Virus record (IMG/VR): IMGVR_UViG_3300036760_000522
Span: 186,001 to 250,000 of that record
Source of the DNA: a virus
Direction: 5' to 3' (one strand)
DNA: 64,000 nucleotides
A program made the translations under genes and the position numbers. Positions within the stretch are counted from its first letter, which is position 1, and every line of letters begins with the position of its first letter. Shown here one piece after another: positions 1-9,841 of this stretch. The notes beneath the pieces are model-generated. The model saw nothing but the letters and a program-made list of their open reading frames with translations, had not been told where the DNA came from and did no database searches.

Positions 1-1149
1 CTCTTGCGACAAACAAAGACGTCCTCCGGCCAGCTTTGTGAACGGCTGGGCATTCGCACCAGAAAATCTCTGCGATGTAACCATCCGCCAGCTCTGACCA
101 AAGTCCCTGCTCACAAACCACGTCGCAATAGAAGGCACCACAGTGCTGTAGGCATAAAGACCGATGATCCCAGACTCCACTACCAATGACATCAACACAT
201 ATGCCGTGCTGCCAGCCAAAGGATTCGTGGCTGACGCCAATTGCGTCCAAGCGCTACTCGCCGACGGACTCGACAAAATAACCAAACCCACACTCAAGTC
301 GTCACTGACGATATACCAGACGTCCTCAACTTTGTCGTACGCTGTGAGGCGCTTTCCGTAGTCTCCTGCAAGGACAGGAAACGGTGGCGTCGAACACTGC
401 ACAGGTACCGGCAAGCTGACAAGGCTGAACGTGCTGCCATTCGCACTATAAACTATCTGGCTGTTGGAGCCACCCAACAGACCAATGGTCTTCCCAAGCC
501 CTGTGGCTAGGGATCGGATGGGTACTGACGACCCGTACGACACGCTTGTCCAACTAGCCACACCTCCAAGGTTACGTTCCAAAGTCGCCGTGCTGCCCAT
601 GTCACTCCAAGACGCCAGGAACACGTCATTGACACTGTCGTAGACCAAAGCTTGACAGATTTCGTCTGCGCCTAAACCGGCTCGTGTTTGCAACGTGAAC
701 ACAGGTACCGCCGCCAATGTGCCTTGGATGTACCCGTCAGTGTTTCCTGTAAACTGACGCAGACCAACAATGAAGGGTCCTGTTCGAGGCTTGACTGCTA
801 CACGCAAACACTCAGTTTCGTTGCTTTGATATGCCCCTATCACGCTGTTTCCAGTATCGCCCAATCCCGTAGCCACAAAGATCTTGAACTCATCAGCGGG
901 GTACCCCAAGTACGCGTTGGCCGTGATGATCGTGTAATGTGCCAAGTCTTCATTTGTTACAAGCGTACGATCCGCGAACTCAATGTCGGAACAGTCGTCT
1001 GCGACACCAAGAGATCCGAATTTCGTGAAAGACAACCAGTTGATTTCTGCAAACGTCCGCAAGCTTTCCAACATCTTGTTGACGTGGTCGTCGTCAAAGT
1101 CTTCACCTGTAAAAAAAGTGCCGAAAGGTTTGGGGTCTTGGTAGCTCAT
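1..1149 (-). CDS. Tail-associated beta-propeller protein, 3' end beyond window
   Basis: I read an open frame from an ATG at 1149 to the left edge with no stop, giving at least 383 residues. It starts MSYQDPKPFG. Near the end of the visible part (residues 347-354, bases 88-111) is SRDFGQSW, a good match to the Asp-box/BNR motif SxDxGxxW of sialidase-type beta-propellers. A weaker related stretch, YSANGSTFSL, lies near residue 230. Such propellers in phages are usually tail-spike or fibre parts that contact or trim surface glycans. It follows the giant adhesin gene by 3 bases, so the two are probably co-transcribed. The virion role is inferred; the Asp-box and the open frame are seen directly. 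Confidence 0.75.
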   Translation of the reverse strand, partial: MSYQDPKPFGTFFTGEDFDDDHVNKMLESLRTFAEINWLSFTKFGSLGVADDCSDIEFADRTLVTNEDLAHYTIITANAYLGYPADEFKIFVATGLGDTGNSVIGAYQSNETECLRVAVKPRTGPFIVGLRQFTGNTDGYIQGTLAAVPVFTLQTRAGLGADEICQALVYDSVNDVFLASWSDMGSTATLERNLGGVASWTSVSYGSSVPIRSLATGLGKTIGLLGGSNSQIVYSANGSTFSLVSLPVPVQCSTPPFPVLAGDYGKRLTAYDKVEDVWYIVSDDLSVGLVILSSPSASSAWTQLASATNPLAGSTAYVLMSLVVESGIIGLYAYSTVVPSIATWFVSRDFGQSWRMVTSQRFSGANAQPFTKLAGGRLCLSQE

Positions 1150-1152
1150 GGC

Positions 1153-4100
1153 TCAACACAGAGGCGATCCTAGGGGTCCGCCGATCTTAAAACAGTACAA
1201 ATCAGCCGTCATTGAGATAGCGTCGGATACTCCGATATCGAACGATTGAGGTCCGGGATCCACGGATACGCGCACTACGCCAGCACCCGGATCCCGCTCA
1301 ATCCGGTAGGTGTGGTACCGACCGTCCAGATAGTCGAGACTGATGGCACCCAAATATTTCCCATCTTGCTGATCCGAGACAATCGCGAAGCGCTCTGCTA
1401 TCCCGGAAGTCAACAAAGCAATCGCGACTGTAAACCCTGGCGCAGAAATTCCGAACCGAATCTGTGTGTCCCCGACACCAAGTGTCGAATCTGCGGCAAC
1501 TCGCAGTCGGAAAACAGCCTCCGTGATGAGACCAGGAGCATCGAGCAGCGGTGTCGGATTACGATACACTGTTGCCCCACCGACCGTACCATAGGACAAC
1601 GCACCCCCAGCAACGCTCGCGGAAACATCCACAGGAACGTCGCTCACAAGCTCCCAAGGCGTCGGCGCCGTCGTGTCGTTCTCAGGCAGAACTGTGCCGT
1701 CGTATGTCAAACAGACTTCTCTAACGTACTGGAATCCTCCAAGCTCAGGTCCACACGAATCATCAGCCGGCGCGATCAGCGCCAGGGCCCCAGTCGATTG
1801 TTCGATGACATCCAAACACGAGTACAAAATGTCATCCGGCACTTCAAGTCGAATGCGTGTTGAACCGTCATTCAAAACGAAGTCACCGTCATTGTTGAGC
1901 ACGTCTTCGGGGTTGTTCAGGACCGAGACGAACTCTGTAACGACGTAAGGAGCACGCGTCTCAAAAGTCTGCGTACTCGGCACCAACGGCGTACCTTCAT
2001 TGAGTTGGGTCCAAGCAGGCAAGCCAGGGTCTGCTAAGAAGTCAGGGTCCTTCCTCGGAACAATGCCGGTCGAGCTAGACTTGAAACTTGTCAGCTCATG
2101 TGGCAAAACTGTGTAGAGGCGCTCAGGACTCTCCATCACGTTCCACTGGTTGATGACTTGATGATGTGGAGCAATACGGAGCTCGGTCGGGCTCCGAGTA
2201 ATCCCGTATCGAACGTAGTTCCAACTCGACTGACACAGGTTTTCTGGACTGAACGAACCAAACACGATCGCGGGTAACGCAGCTGACAACGTCAACACGA
2301 TCCCAGAACTGCTACCTGGCAAGTCAGTAGAACTGTAGCTGATCCTGATCAGCGGATTAGGATCAGAGTCGAGAAACAAATCGACTTCTCCTGTACTGTC
2401 CTTGGACAACCGATACTTGTGCGAAATTGACCAGTCAGTCTCGCGAAGAATGCGATAATCAACTAACGATGGAGCAAGAGGCCATGTTGACGGGATCGTC
2501 AGAGTTGTCGAGCTCCCAACGCCGGAAATTTCATAGACGCCCTTGTTGGCCCCCGCGTCGACAATCAACAAATCGCCTGCAACCACACCAGAACCAAAAA
2601 AGTCCGCTAGAGGGTCTCCCAAGGCGTTACCGTTGATAGCGACGTTCCGTCCTGTGATCTTGGTCGAGGTGTGGTAACCCGTTAAAGCGTTAGGGTCGTA
2701 ACCCTTCCAAATACCAACAAAGCGTTGTAGGTCCGACCGTACTCGCCAAGCGTTGCAGTAATGCCAGTCTGCGACCGAAATCGATCCAACACTTACAGGT
2801 GTTGCCGATCCGAACGAGACCATGGCGTCAGTCGGGACAGGAACAGTGAACGAACTGTAGGCAAGTGACCCTACAAAAGTCCCGTCAATAAACAATGACA
2901 CCAAATCACCTGTCGTACTCTTCGACAAACGATACGTGTGAGGGTCTCCGTCAAACCAATCGAATGCAAAACGTCCAGGGACAAAGGGAACACCATCCGA
3001 GCAAAACGTCACATAGCGTACTCCTGCCAAAATCTCGAATTGCACACCAACGGCTCTGGCCCCATCGTACGCTTGAGCAAAGACCCCCGCAAAGCCAGAG
3101 CCATCGACGGTGTAGGAAATTGCTTCAACTCGAAACTCGAAAATGTAATCGACTCCTGACGCAATCACCCGCTGGTCTGAGAGAACAGGTTCCAGGTCTT
3201 CAATGAAGTAGAGAACGCCATCTGCGACCGAAGCGTCCGTCAGTCGAAGAATTCGTCCCACCATTGCAACGGCACTGCCGCCCGTTCGGGTCCAAACATA
3301 GGGCGAGAAATCCTCAGGCAGAGAACGTCCTCCATAGCTCAGCTTCGGAACCGCAGCGTCAGCGAGAAAACAGACTTGTGTCAGACGTTGACTGTCATCT
3401 ACTGCGAACATCAAACCGTACGGGTCGACGCCGTGTGTTTGTGTTCGGCCTTGCACTTCAACATCCACCACGAACTGTGAGGCTGAAGTGAGCAGCGGTT
3501 CCAGGCGTACGAAGCCTCGGAAGTCACCACCTATCAAACCAACTTGTGTGGCAGTAGAGGTGTCAGTAGCGCTTGTTGAGTCAAGCAGCAGAGTGTTAGT
3601 CGCTAGGATTGTTTCCGTTCCGTGGAAACCAATTGGGATCCACGGCTTGGCGTCGACCTCAGGCTCAACATTCGCCTCGTAACTCACGAAGCTGGATGGT
3701 GCCGTCTGTAACGCATTGGTCGGCAGGACTAAATACCGAACGAAATCCCACGCAGACACACTCGCAGCAGGACGAGACACTGAACCAAAGAAAACGTCCT
3801 GAACTTCGTCGAATGGTGAAGCCAGCTCTTCCAGAAACGGGGCTTCAACAGCAAGGATACGCAGAGTCTCAACAACTTCACCATCGACATAGAGCCGGAC
3901 TGTCCCGGAAAGATCACGGTAGAATCTGTAGCTGTGCAACACCCCCCAATCAAAATTGGCAGGCAGATTGGTTGGGTTGCCGAGTGTATCGACTCCTCCT
4001 GTCCACGCAGACACTAAGGCAGGATTGTCAGCGGATCCGCGTTTCAAGAGTCCAATTTTCTTGACGCCGGCAACATCCAAAAACCCGATTACGAAAGCCG

Positions 4101-7100
4101 AGACATCTTCAGTGAAGCCAGCAGCCACTCCTGTAAAGACGCCGTCGAGCGTCGCAGAAGTGATCTGAAAGCGCCAAGAAAGAGCTAGGATGTGAGGGAA
4201 GGACGTGTCGACTGTTCGAGTCCAGAAAATTGGTTGTCCAAAAGGGAAAGCTCCCGTCGATGCATCGATCACCGTTAGGACGCCAGCAGACGTGCTCGTG
4301 GTGCCTGTTCCACGGCGTACCCAAGGGACAGAATCAAGCTCAGGTAGTGTCGTGGCTTCGTAACTTACGAACGACTCGTTGACAATTCGTGTTTCCGAAG
4401 GGTACGCGATCCGGTGCGTCGGGCTGTTGAGCAATAGAAGCGTCGGATCGTTCAGAACCGGAGTATAGGCTCTCTCATAAGCACGATAGTGCAATTCCCG
4501 AAGCTGAGGCGGGTCAAGAGGTGCCGAGATGTCGAGGGGTGTGTAGTCACTCGGACGAATCAAAACGTTTCGGTACTGGTAAACGTGAGCTGATCGTGGC
4601 GAGACGTTGTTGAGTCGAAACTCCTTCGAGTTCAAACGCCGGATCTCTACGGTTGGGTTGCAACACCAGCTGTAGTTCACAGACACGAAGTCGTCAGGGT
4701 CAGGAGTAGTAGGCAGGACCACCTGACCCAACAACCCAATCACAGCATCCGGCACAACAAGGTTGCCGTTGACGATGACTTCAACATCGGAAGGGTCATC
4801 TGCAATCTCACCGTTGCGCGGATCAAAGAGTTCCCAAAACAAGGTTCCGCTGGATGGTTCCGGAACAGTGAAACTTGCTTGCAAGCGTGCTTGCGTCGAA
4901 GACGGTACGGACAATATTTTGAAAGTACCGGAAACCGTCGAGTACACAGTTCGGCTACCCGAACCTGTAAACAGTTCCAGCTTCACACTGTCCGCCGCGG
5001 ACAGTGAATCGTTGATCTGAACAGCCAACCCGACCACGGACGAACTCGTTGTCGGTGGTAGCCCCAAAGATCCGAGACGTAAGTATAGACCAACATGTTG
5101 TGCTGTGAGTGTCGCACCAGGCAACGTTACCTGTGACACACTGGTGATCGAAGCCCCAGAGCCTCTTTGTAGAACCAGCGGAGGGCGGGCAATGGGACCG
5201 CGATCTGTGAAAACGCTGCGTACAGTCAAAGGAACAGAAGACGAGAAGATTGCGGTATTGAAAGTCGGATCGGTCGGGTTACCTGCCACGTCCGTAGGCG
5301 TACCCAAAATGTTGACCGCCAACTGATACGATCCACTTCCAAGTCCCAGTGTTTCTAGAGAAACGCTTTCTGGACTGGTCGACCACACACGCTTGATTGC
5401 AACGCTCGTAGGACCTGTGATCGAATACTCGACAGGCGTCGTGAGCACACCGTTGGTCCGCATCGGCTGGTCAAACACGACAGTCACAACGCCTTCGTCT
5501 GTGACCGTCGTAGACTGGACCTGAGGACCAAGAATACCTGATGTGTAAAACACGTGATCGAAATCAAACAACGTATCCGCTCGTGTGCGGAGACCTCGAA
5601 TCTCAAGCAAGTAGTTCGCTTGATTGGTCAGCTTGTTCGTCGTCTCAAAAGCTATCTGTTCGACGGCCGAGAGATGACGCCAGCTGAGCGATCCGTTCTG
5701 GGAGTCCACCAAAGGTAACCGACGATCGATCTGAACGTCAATTGTAGTTAGTCCAGCTGTCGAAGCAGAACCTGTTGTGACAGGAAAGTCTGTTCCGTTG
5801 ACGTTCACTTGGTCGGAAATACCGACGGTGTCTCCCGACACAATGATAGGACCGACCGAAACGATCCGATAGACCCCCGGCACACGACCATTAAGAATTT
5901 CAATGTAGGAACCAACATCGTGACCAATGAACCCCCCATCGAGACGCAAAGTGTCCGAAAGAAAGTTGAGGTCCTGTACGTTGACCAGTAACCCTGTACT
6001 GCCCGTTTGAAGCACGTTCGCGATAGGGTTCGCACGCTGAATGTGCGCGGGCACACCGCCAGGTAGTGCGAGAAGTCGGTAGTGCGTGAGATCTTGAACG
6101 CCTGCGAACATCAGCTCAGGCACGGTCAACGTGACCCCAAACCCGTCGCTCGAAACAACGACAGGCACAGGGGTCTCGAGTTCAACCGTTACAAATTCAA
6201 ATATTGTAACGACGTCTTCGAGAACTCGCACGTTATCGGAAACGCGTGTGACGCTGTCTGTGACCGTATCGGAATCAGACAGGATCCGATCGACCTCAGC
6301 ACGCTCGGCTAAGACAGTATCGCCGGCTGTGACGCTGTCTTCGAGGACACGTGCGTTGTCTGAGTCTCGAGCGATCTCGTCTGGAATGTCGAAAATCGTG
6401 TCGTCAACATCAATGTCTACATCGATCGACTCCGCCAAGACGGTGTCCGTCGGACTAGCTACAACATCCGACAAAGAGACATCGACCAGACGATTCAAGA
6501 GAACAGCCAGATCGTCAAAAACAACGAGTAGTTCGATGAACTCTCGTACCCAAGCGACATCGCGAAGAATCGTCTCCGTCAGCGCCAATGAATCTGAAAC
6601 AACGACGCCACGTTCAGCGGTAACAAAGACTTGATCGGTGACCGCCGCAGTATCCGCCAGTGAAATGGCAATGGCCACTGAAGCTGAAACTGAATCCAGT
6701 ACGGTATCTGTGTCGGTAGCGAATCGCTCGTAAGGGACATCGATCGAGAGTGTGTCGCCGATGGAAATTGTGTCGCTAGCAATACCTCCTAGAATCGTCT
6801 CTACAGTGGTTGTGTCAGCAGCAACAATCGCATCCGAAAATTCCCGCTCATACAAGTTCCCAGCACTAAGGAGTTCCGTCAGCGAGACAATGTCTGCGAC
6901 TACCCGCTCATAGAAGACGTCAAGGGCAGTCGAGTCCGCAGTCGAGTCAATATCTTCGGAACTTCGCTGAAACTCGGCAGTTCTCGTAAGTTCGTCAAAA
7001 ACCGAAATCGTGTCGGCAGGGAAGACTGTCTCAACCAACAAAGAGGTGTCCGAAACACTGATCGTGTCGGATGCTTCCCGGGCGGTATTAGCCTCGGTGC

Positions 7101-7641
7101 TGATCTGATCGGTAAAGCTTGGGGCGTCCGAAACATCTCGTACATAGTTAGTCGCAACTTCCAATTGGTCGGTGACGGAAATCGTGTCATCACCAGAAAC
7201 ATTGGGCTCTGAAGTGACCTGATCCGTGAGTGTCGCAGTGTCGCTCGCATCACGGACGTAATCCGTGCTTGCTGCGATCTCGTCAGTAAAGCTGACGTTG
7301 TCGTTTACTCCGTAGAATCCCTCGATGACCAGTTGGTCAGCGACACTGAAGACATCGCTGACGCTACGTACGTAGTTGGTTTCGGCGAGACGCTCATCAA
7401 CCGCGCCTAAAACATCCGGCGAAGGTGTTCTTTGGAAGTCTAGACTCGTAAGTGCCGTGTCAGCGACGGAATCTGAATCCGAAGCTGACCGGTCGTAAGC
7501 GCTGGCACTCGACCCTGTGTCTGTGGTCGAAACAACGGACTCGTCGATGGTCGCCGAGTAGAGCGTACCAGTCGACGTGACTTCGCTCAGCGTGTGCGGG
7601 TCCTCGACCGCAATGGAATCGCCTAGTGTAACGTCGATCAC
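1153..7641 (-). CDS. Giant modular tail adhesin with Asp/Ser repeats, Ig-like and LamG-like domains (2162 aa)
   Basis: The start is GTG (MIDVTLGDSIAVEDP) with no strong SD. Residues of roughly 10-470 are a degenerate 18-20-residue repeat of the type SDTISVTDQ followed by YVRDVSD, about two dozen copies, very acidic and with almost no Cys. Then come beta-rich modules: around residue 700 a segment (VTVVFDQPM ... SYQLAV) like an SbsA-type Big_5 Ig fold, and further on three to four copies of a concanavalin/LamG-like jelly roll marked by phrases such as HSYRFYRDLSG, HTYRLSKSTTGD, HKYRLSKDSTGEV and HTYRIERDPGAG. This suits a long fibre or adhesin with an extended repeat stalk and carbohydrate-binding C-terminal domains. 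It is the largest gene in the window. Tail location is inferred from its domains and neighbours. Confidence 0.8.
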   Translation of the reverse strand: MIDVTLGDSIAVEDPHTLSEVTSTGTLYSATIDESVVSTTDTGSSASAYDRSASDSDSVADTALTSLDFQRTPSPDVLGAVDERLAETNYVRSVSDVFSVADQLVIEGFYGVNDNVSFTDEIAASTDYVRDASDTATLTDQVTSEPNVSGDDTISVTDQLEVATNYVRDVSDAPSFTDQISTEANTAREASDTISVSDTSLLVETVFPADTISVFDELTRTAEFQRSSEDIDSTADSTALDVFYERVVADIVSLTELLSAGNLYEREFSDAIVAADTTTVETILGGIASDTISIGDTLSIDVPYERFATDTDTVLDSVSASVAIAISLADTAAVTDQVFVTAERGVVVSDSLALTETILRDVAWVREFIELLVVFDDLAVLLNRLVDVSLSDVVASPTDTVLAESIDVDIDVDDTIFDIPDEIARDSDNARVLEDSVTAGDTVLAERAEVDRILSDSDTVTDSVTRVSDNVRVLEDVVTIFEFVTVELETPVPVVVSSDGFGVTLTVPELMFAGVQDLTHYRLLALPGGVPAHIQRANPIANVLQTGSTGLLVNVQDLNFLSDTLRLDGGFIGHDVGSYIEILNGRVPGVYRIVSVGPIIVSGDTVGISDQVNVNGTDFPVTTGSASTAGLTTIDVQIDRRLPLVDSQNGSLSWRHLSAVEQIAFETTNKLTNQANYLLEIRGLRTRADTLFDFDHVFYTSGILGPQVQSTTVTDEGVVTVVFDQPMRTNGVLTTPVEYSITGPTSVAIKRVWSTSPESVSLETLGLGSGSYQLAVNILGTPTDVAGNPTDPTFNTAIFSSSVPLTVRSVFTDRGPIARPPLVLQRGSGASITSVSQVTLPGATLTAQHVGLYLRLGSLGLPPTTSSSVVGLAVQINDSLSAADSVKLELFTGSGSRTVYSTVSGTFKILSVPSSTQARLQASFTVPEPSSGTLFWELFDPRNGEIADDPSDVEVIVNGNLVVPDAVIGLLGQVVLPTTPDPDDFVSVNYSWCCNPTVEIRRLNSKEFRLNNVSPRSAHVYQYRNVLIRPSDYTPLDISAPLDPPQLRELHYRAYERAYTPVLNDPTLLLLNSPTHRIAYPSETRIVNESFVSYEATTLPELDSVPWVRRGTGTTSTSAGVLTVIDASTGAFPFGQPIFWTRTVDTSFPHILALSWRFQITSATLDGVFTGVAAGFTEDVSAFVIGFLDVAGVKKIGLLKRGSADNPALVSAWTGGVDTLGNPTNLPANFDWGVLHSYRFYRDLSGTVRLYVDGEVVETLRILAVEAPFLEELASPFDEVQDVFFGSVSRPAASVSAWDFVRYLVLPTNALQTAPSSFVSYEANVEPEVDAKPWIPIGFHGTETILATNTLLLDSTSATDTSTATQVGLIGGDFRGFVRLEPLLTSASQFVVDVEVQGRTQTHGVDPYGLMFAVDDSQRLTQVCFLADAAVPKLSYGGRSLPEDFSPYVWTRTGGSAVAMVGRILRLTDASVADGVLYFIEDLEPVLSDQRVIASGVDYIFEFRVEAISYTVDGSGFAGVFAQAYDGARAVGVQFEILAGVRYVTFCSDGVPFVPGRFAFDWFDGDPHTYRLSKSTTGDLVSLFIDGTFVGSLAYSSFTVPVPTDAMVSFGSATPVSVGSISVADWHYCNAWRVRSDLQRFVGIWKGYDPNALTGYHTSTKITGRNVAINGNALGDPLADFFGSGVVAGDLLIVDAGANKGVYEISGVGSSTTLTIPSTWPLAPSLVDYRILRETDWSISHKYRLSKDSTGEVDLFLDSDPNPLIRISYSSTDLPGSSSGIVLTLSAALPAIVFGSFSPENLCQSSWNYVRYGITRSPTELRIAPHHQVINQWNVMESPERLYTVLPHELTSFKSSSTGIVPRKDPDFLADPGLPAWTQLNEGTPLVPSTQTFETRAPYVVTEFVSVLNNPEDVLNNDGDFVLNDGSTRIRLEVPDDILYSCLDVIEQSTGALALIAPADDSCGPELGGFQYVREVCLTYDGTVLPENDTTAPTPWELVSDVPVDVSASVAGGALSYGTVGGATVYRNPTPLLDAPGLITEAVFRLRVAADSTLGVGDTQIRFGISAPGFTVAIALLTSGIAERFAIVSDQQDGKYLGAISLDYLDGRYHTYRIERDPGAGVVRVSVDPGPQSFDIGVSDAISMTADLYCFKIGGPLGSPLC

Positions 7642-7727
7642 ACACTACCGCCCAAATCCGAACACCTACTAACGAACCGGATCAAAAGTGTTTTCCAGCG
7701 GCATCAGAAGGGACCTCACGTCTCAAA

Positions 7728-7739
7728 AAACAGCTGTTT
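7728..7739. promoter_or_regulatory. 12-bp perfect palindrome between divergent genes
   Basis: AAACAGCTGTTT reads the same on both strands and lies in the 107-bp space between the giant adhesin gene (minus) and the plus-strand island. It is also part of a larger AT-rich hairpin, AAAAACAG (7726-7733) with CTGTTTTT (7743-7750). It could be an operator for the divergent transcription start or a bidirectional terminator-like hairpin; the sequence does not decide. Confidence 0.3.
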
Positions 7740-7748
7740 CATCTGTTT

Positions 7749-8096
7749 TTGAACTGGGTTAAGCAGGAGAAGCGAAGGGACACGCGGAAATTGAAACAAA
7801 ACCACCAACGGCTCGCACACGAGCTCATGCAGTCACTGGGAAGCTGCCTCAAGCAGCCATTTCAACTTGTCGCTTACACTTCACACACGTCCCGAAATCC
7901 AGGCGCCGTCACATCGCTGTACTTCGTTGTGAGTTGTAAGCAAACCGACGTACGCGTTGATGTGACCTCCGACGGATTCGAAATCCAGCCCAACCAGGGG
8001 AACGCCAAGACACACACTACGGAGAGGGAACGCCACGATCAGAAGTCGTTGGTCGTACGCTTGCAAAGCTTACTCGACGGTTTCGGCCCGAACTGA
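7749..8096 (+). CDS. Hypothetical protein, first gene of plus-strand island
   Basis: The longest frame starts at TTG and gives 115 residues. The first 30 residues are strongly basic, and a later ATG at 7827 gives an 89-residue protein, which may be the real product. No SD decides between them. The body (FVVSCKQTDVRVDVTSDGFEI) looks like a small beta-rich fold; no family was recognised. It is the first of five genes on the plus strand inside a minus-strand tail region, so it is probably accessory cargo. Confidence 0.5.
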   Translation: MNWVKQEKRRDTRKLKQNHQRLAHELMQSLGSCLKQPFQLVAYTSHTSRNPGAVTSLYFVVSCKQTDVRVDVTSDGFEIQPNQGNAKTHTTERERHDQKSLVVRLQSLLDGFGPN

Positions 8097-8124
8097 GCGA
8101 AAGTGTTTTTGCTCTGTCTAGGTA

Positions 8125-8436
8125 GTGACCGTCCGTCGAATTGTCTCTCGCTACAAAGAAGGGATCATCCCGGCTTCTTACTTCAAGTCGGGCACAATAG
8201 TTCTCTACGGCAAGTACAAAAATCACCGCGGGAGAGTTGCGGGCTTTGGTCAAGACAAGTGGGGAAATCCGACGATTGAAATCGAACCCATTCCCAAAGG
8301 GCGCAAGCAAAACAAGGTCATCGGGCTCTACAGGATCTGGCGGGCGGATGTAAAAGAAAAAGCTCTGGCCGCTGTTCGCAAGACCGTAGCTCAACGCATT
8401 GTTGAACGACACCGCCAAGCAAATGGGACGTCCTAG
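8125..8436 (+). CDS. Small basic KOW-like protein, island gene
   Basis: The 103-residue frame starts at GTG (MTVRRIVSRYKEG). Residues 20-70 contain GTIVLYGKYKNHRGRVAGFG, which resembles the KOW pattern (beta turn with a central Gly and basic residues) of small RNA- or DNA-binding beta barrels. The rest is Lys/Arg-rich with a C-terminal helix. Function is unknown; nucleic-acid binding is a guess from charge and the KOW resemblance. It lies 28 bases after the previous gene and 20 bases before the methylase gene, so it is likely co-transcribed with them. Confidence 0.6.
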   Translation: MTVRRIVSRYKEGIIPASYFKSGTIVLYGKYKNHRGRVAGFGQDKWGNPTIEIEPIPKGRKQNKVIGLYRIWRADVKEKALAAVRKTVAQRIVERHRQANGTS

Positions 8437-8456
8437 TCATTGGTGTTTCAGTATCC

Positions 8457-9515
8457 GTGAAAGCACCGTTCCCGTACTTCGGCGGCAAAAGCCGGGTCGC
8501 TCAGGCTGTCTGGAAGGCGTTCGGAGAAAACGTACCGAACTACATAGAACCGTTCTGCGGGTCCTGTGCAGTGCTTCTTGCTCGCCCCGGTGGGCCCGGA
8601 AAGATTGAAACTGTCAACGACGGTTGTTCCTACATTTGCAATTTCTGGAGATCAATCAAACACAACCCACAAAAAACTGCCGAGTGGTGCGACTGGCCTG
8701 TGTCCGAACTCGATTTGCATGCACGTCACGCATGGCTCATCAAGCAGTCGATCGATCTCCGCGAGAAGCTCCGAGCTGATCCCGACTACCACGACGCCAA
8801 AATCGCAGGATGGTGGGTCTGGGGGATCTGCCAATGGATCGGAGGGGGTTGGTGCAAAACCCCCTACCAACAAAGGCCGCACCTACATGATGGCGACCGA
8901 GGTGTGAACGCGGCAGAAAAACAGCTGAAGCAACAAATCCCTGGGATCCACGCTTCCGGTGTGCACAGCTTTGGAACACGTCTCCCAGCTATCGGCAACG
9001 ATCGGGCGCTCAATGGCCTGACTGCATCACCGGCACTCGAATGGTTTCAAATGCTCTCACAACGCCTCAGGAGAGTTCGATTGGTCCACGGCGACTGGAC
9101 CAGGGTACTCGGGTCTTCGACGCTTGGGAAGGGCAGGAACGTCGGAGGAAGACGGCCTACAGCTGTTTTTCTCGACGCCCCTTACGACGACGAGTTACGG
9201 GACCCTGGACTCTACACTGAGGATACAAAAAACCTCTCAGTGAAAGTCCGCATTTGGGCCCTTGAGCACGGTGATGATCCAGACCTCAGGATCGCACTTT
9301 GTGGGCTTGCGTCGGAGCACGACGGCCACATGCCGGCGACTTGGCGTGTCCATCGTTGGACGGGGGCTTCCGGCTACTCACGTGGAAAAAACCGAAGTCG
9401 TACACGCCACGAAGAAACAATTTGGTTCAGTCCGCACTGCCTCCATGCCGAAATGGACGAAACACTTTCGGCGCTCCACAACTTCGATTCAATTTCAGAA
9501 GCCTCTGATTCGTAG
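8457..9515 (+). CDS. Dam-family DNA adenine-N6 methyltransferase, DAPY variant
   Basis: This 352-residue protein (GTG start) has the layout of alpha-class Dam-like methylases. PFPYFGGKSR (4-13) is the N-terminal SAM-contact segment, YIEPFCGSCAVLLARP (about 29-44) is motif I, and VFLDAPYDDE (about 239-248) stands where motif IV DPPY is expected, so the second residue is Ala instead of Pro. A target-recognition region lies between. It would methylate adenine in phage DNA, giving protection against host restriction. It sits in a five-gene plus-strand island between two tail genes, which points to transfer as a cassette. The family is clear; site specificity cannot be read. Confidence 0.85.
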   Translation: MKAPFPYFGGKSRVAQAVWKAFGENVPNYIEPFCGSCAVLLARPGGPGKIETVNDGCSYICNFWRSIKHNPQKTAEWCDWPVSELDLHARHAWLIKQSIDLREKLRADPDYHDAKIAGWWVWGICQWIGGGWCKTPYQQRPHLHDGDRGVNAAEKQLKQQIPGIHASGVHSFGTRLPAIGNDRALNGLTASPALEWFQMLSQRLRRVRLVHGDWTRVLGSSTLGKGRNVGGRRPTAVFLDAPYDDELRDPGLYTEDTKNLSVKVRIWALEHGDDPDLRIALCGLASEHDGHMPATWRVHRWTGASGYSRGKNRSRTRHEETIWFSPHCLHAEMDETLSALHNFDSISEASDS

Positions 9516-9523
9516 GTACTAAC

Positions 9524-9841
9524 ATGGCTTCCAAAATCACGATCGGCTGTAGCCCTTGGGGAGAAAACTGTGCACAGCTCGGACAACCCGGCTACGTTGA
9601 GCTCGCCCAGAGAGAGCTCAAGGCTTTCAAGGCTCAGCTAGAGCGTCACTTTGCCGCCAAACACAACGGCGCAAAGCCGACATGTCATCTTGTCATTGTC
9701 GGCAACGAACACGATTACGGGACATACTACGACGTCCAAGCCAGTTACCGAAACGGGACGGAAGAGGTCGACGCATTCTGGCTCGAGAGCAACACACCAG
9801 AAAACTGGGATGCTACAGCCACAGCCGAGCTCAACGCATGA
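9524..9841 (+). CDS. Hypothetical protein, island gene
   Basis: This 105-residue frame (ATG, preceded by TAGGT) starts MASKITIGCSPWGENCAQLG. It has an N-terminal strand with two cysteines, a central helix (YVELAQRELKAFKAQLERHF) and a C-terminal beta-rich part. It resembles no family I can name. It begins 8 bases after the methylase gene and its stop overlaps the start of the next gene (ATGA), so it belongs to the same plus-strand unit and may be translationally coupled. Confidence 0.65.
   Translation: MASKITIGCSPWGENCAQLGQPGYVELAQRELKAFKAQLERHFAAKHNGAKPTCHLVIVGNEHDYGTYYDVQASYRNGTEEVDAFWLESNTPENWDATATAELNA

Noticed and set aside
164-1173. Several plus-strand frames at the left end
   Set aside because: A minus-strand frame with an Asp-box runs open to the left edge; the plus frames are its shadows.
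6131-6634. Long plus-strand frame opposite the adhesin repeats
   Set aside because: It is a Ser/Thr/Arg-rich shadow of the repetitive minus-strand coding sequence, with no SD and no neighbour in its orientation.
8017-8418. Minus-strand frame of 133 aa opposite island genes
   Set aside because: The plus-strand genes here have closer spacing and better protein composition; the minus frame has no SD and crosses two genes.
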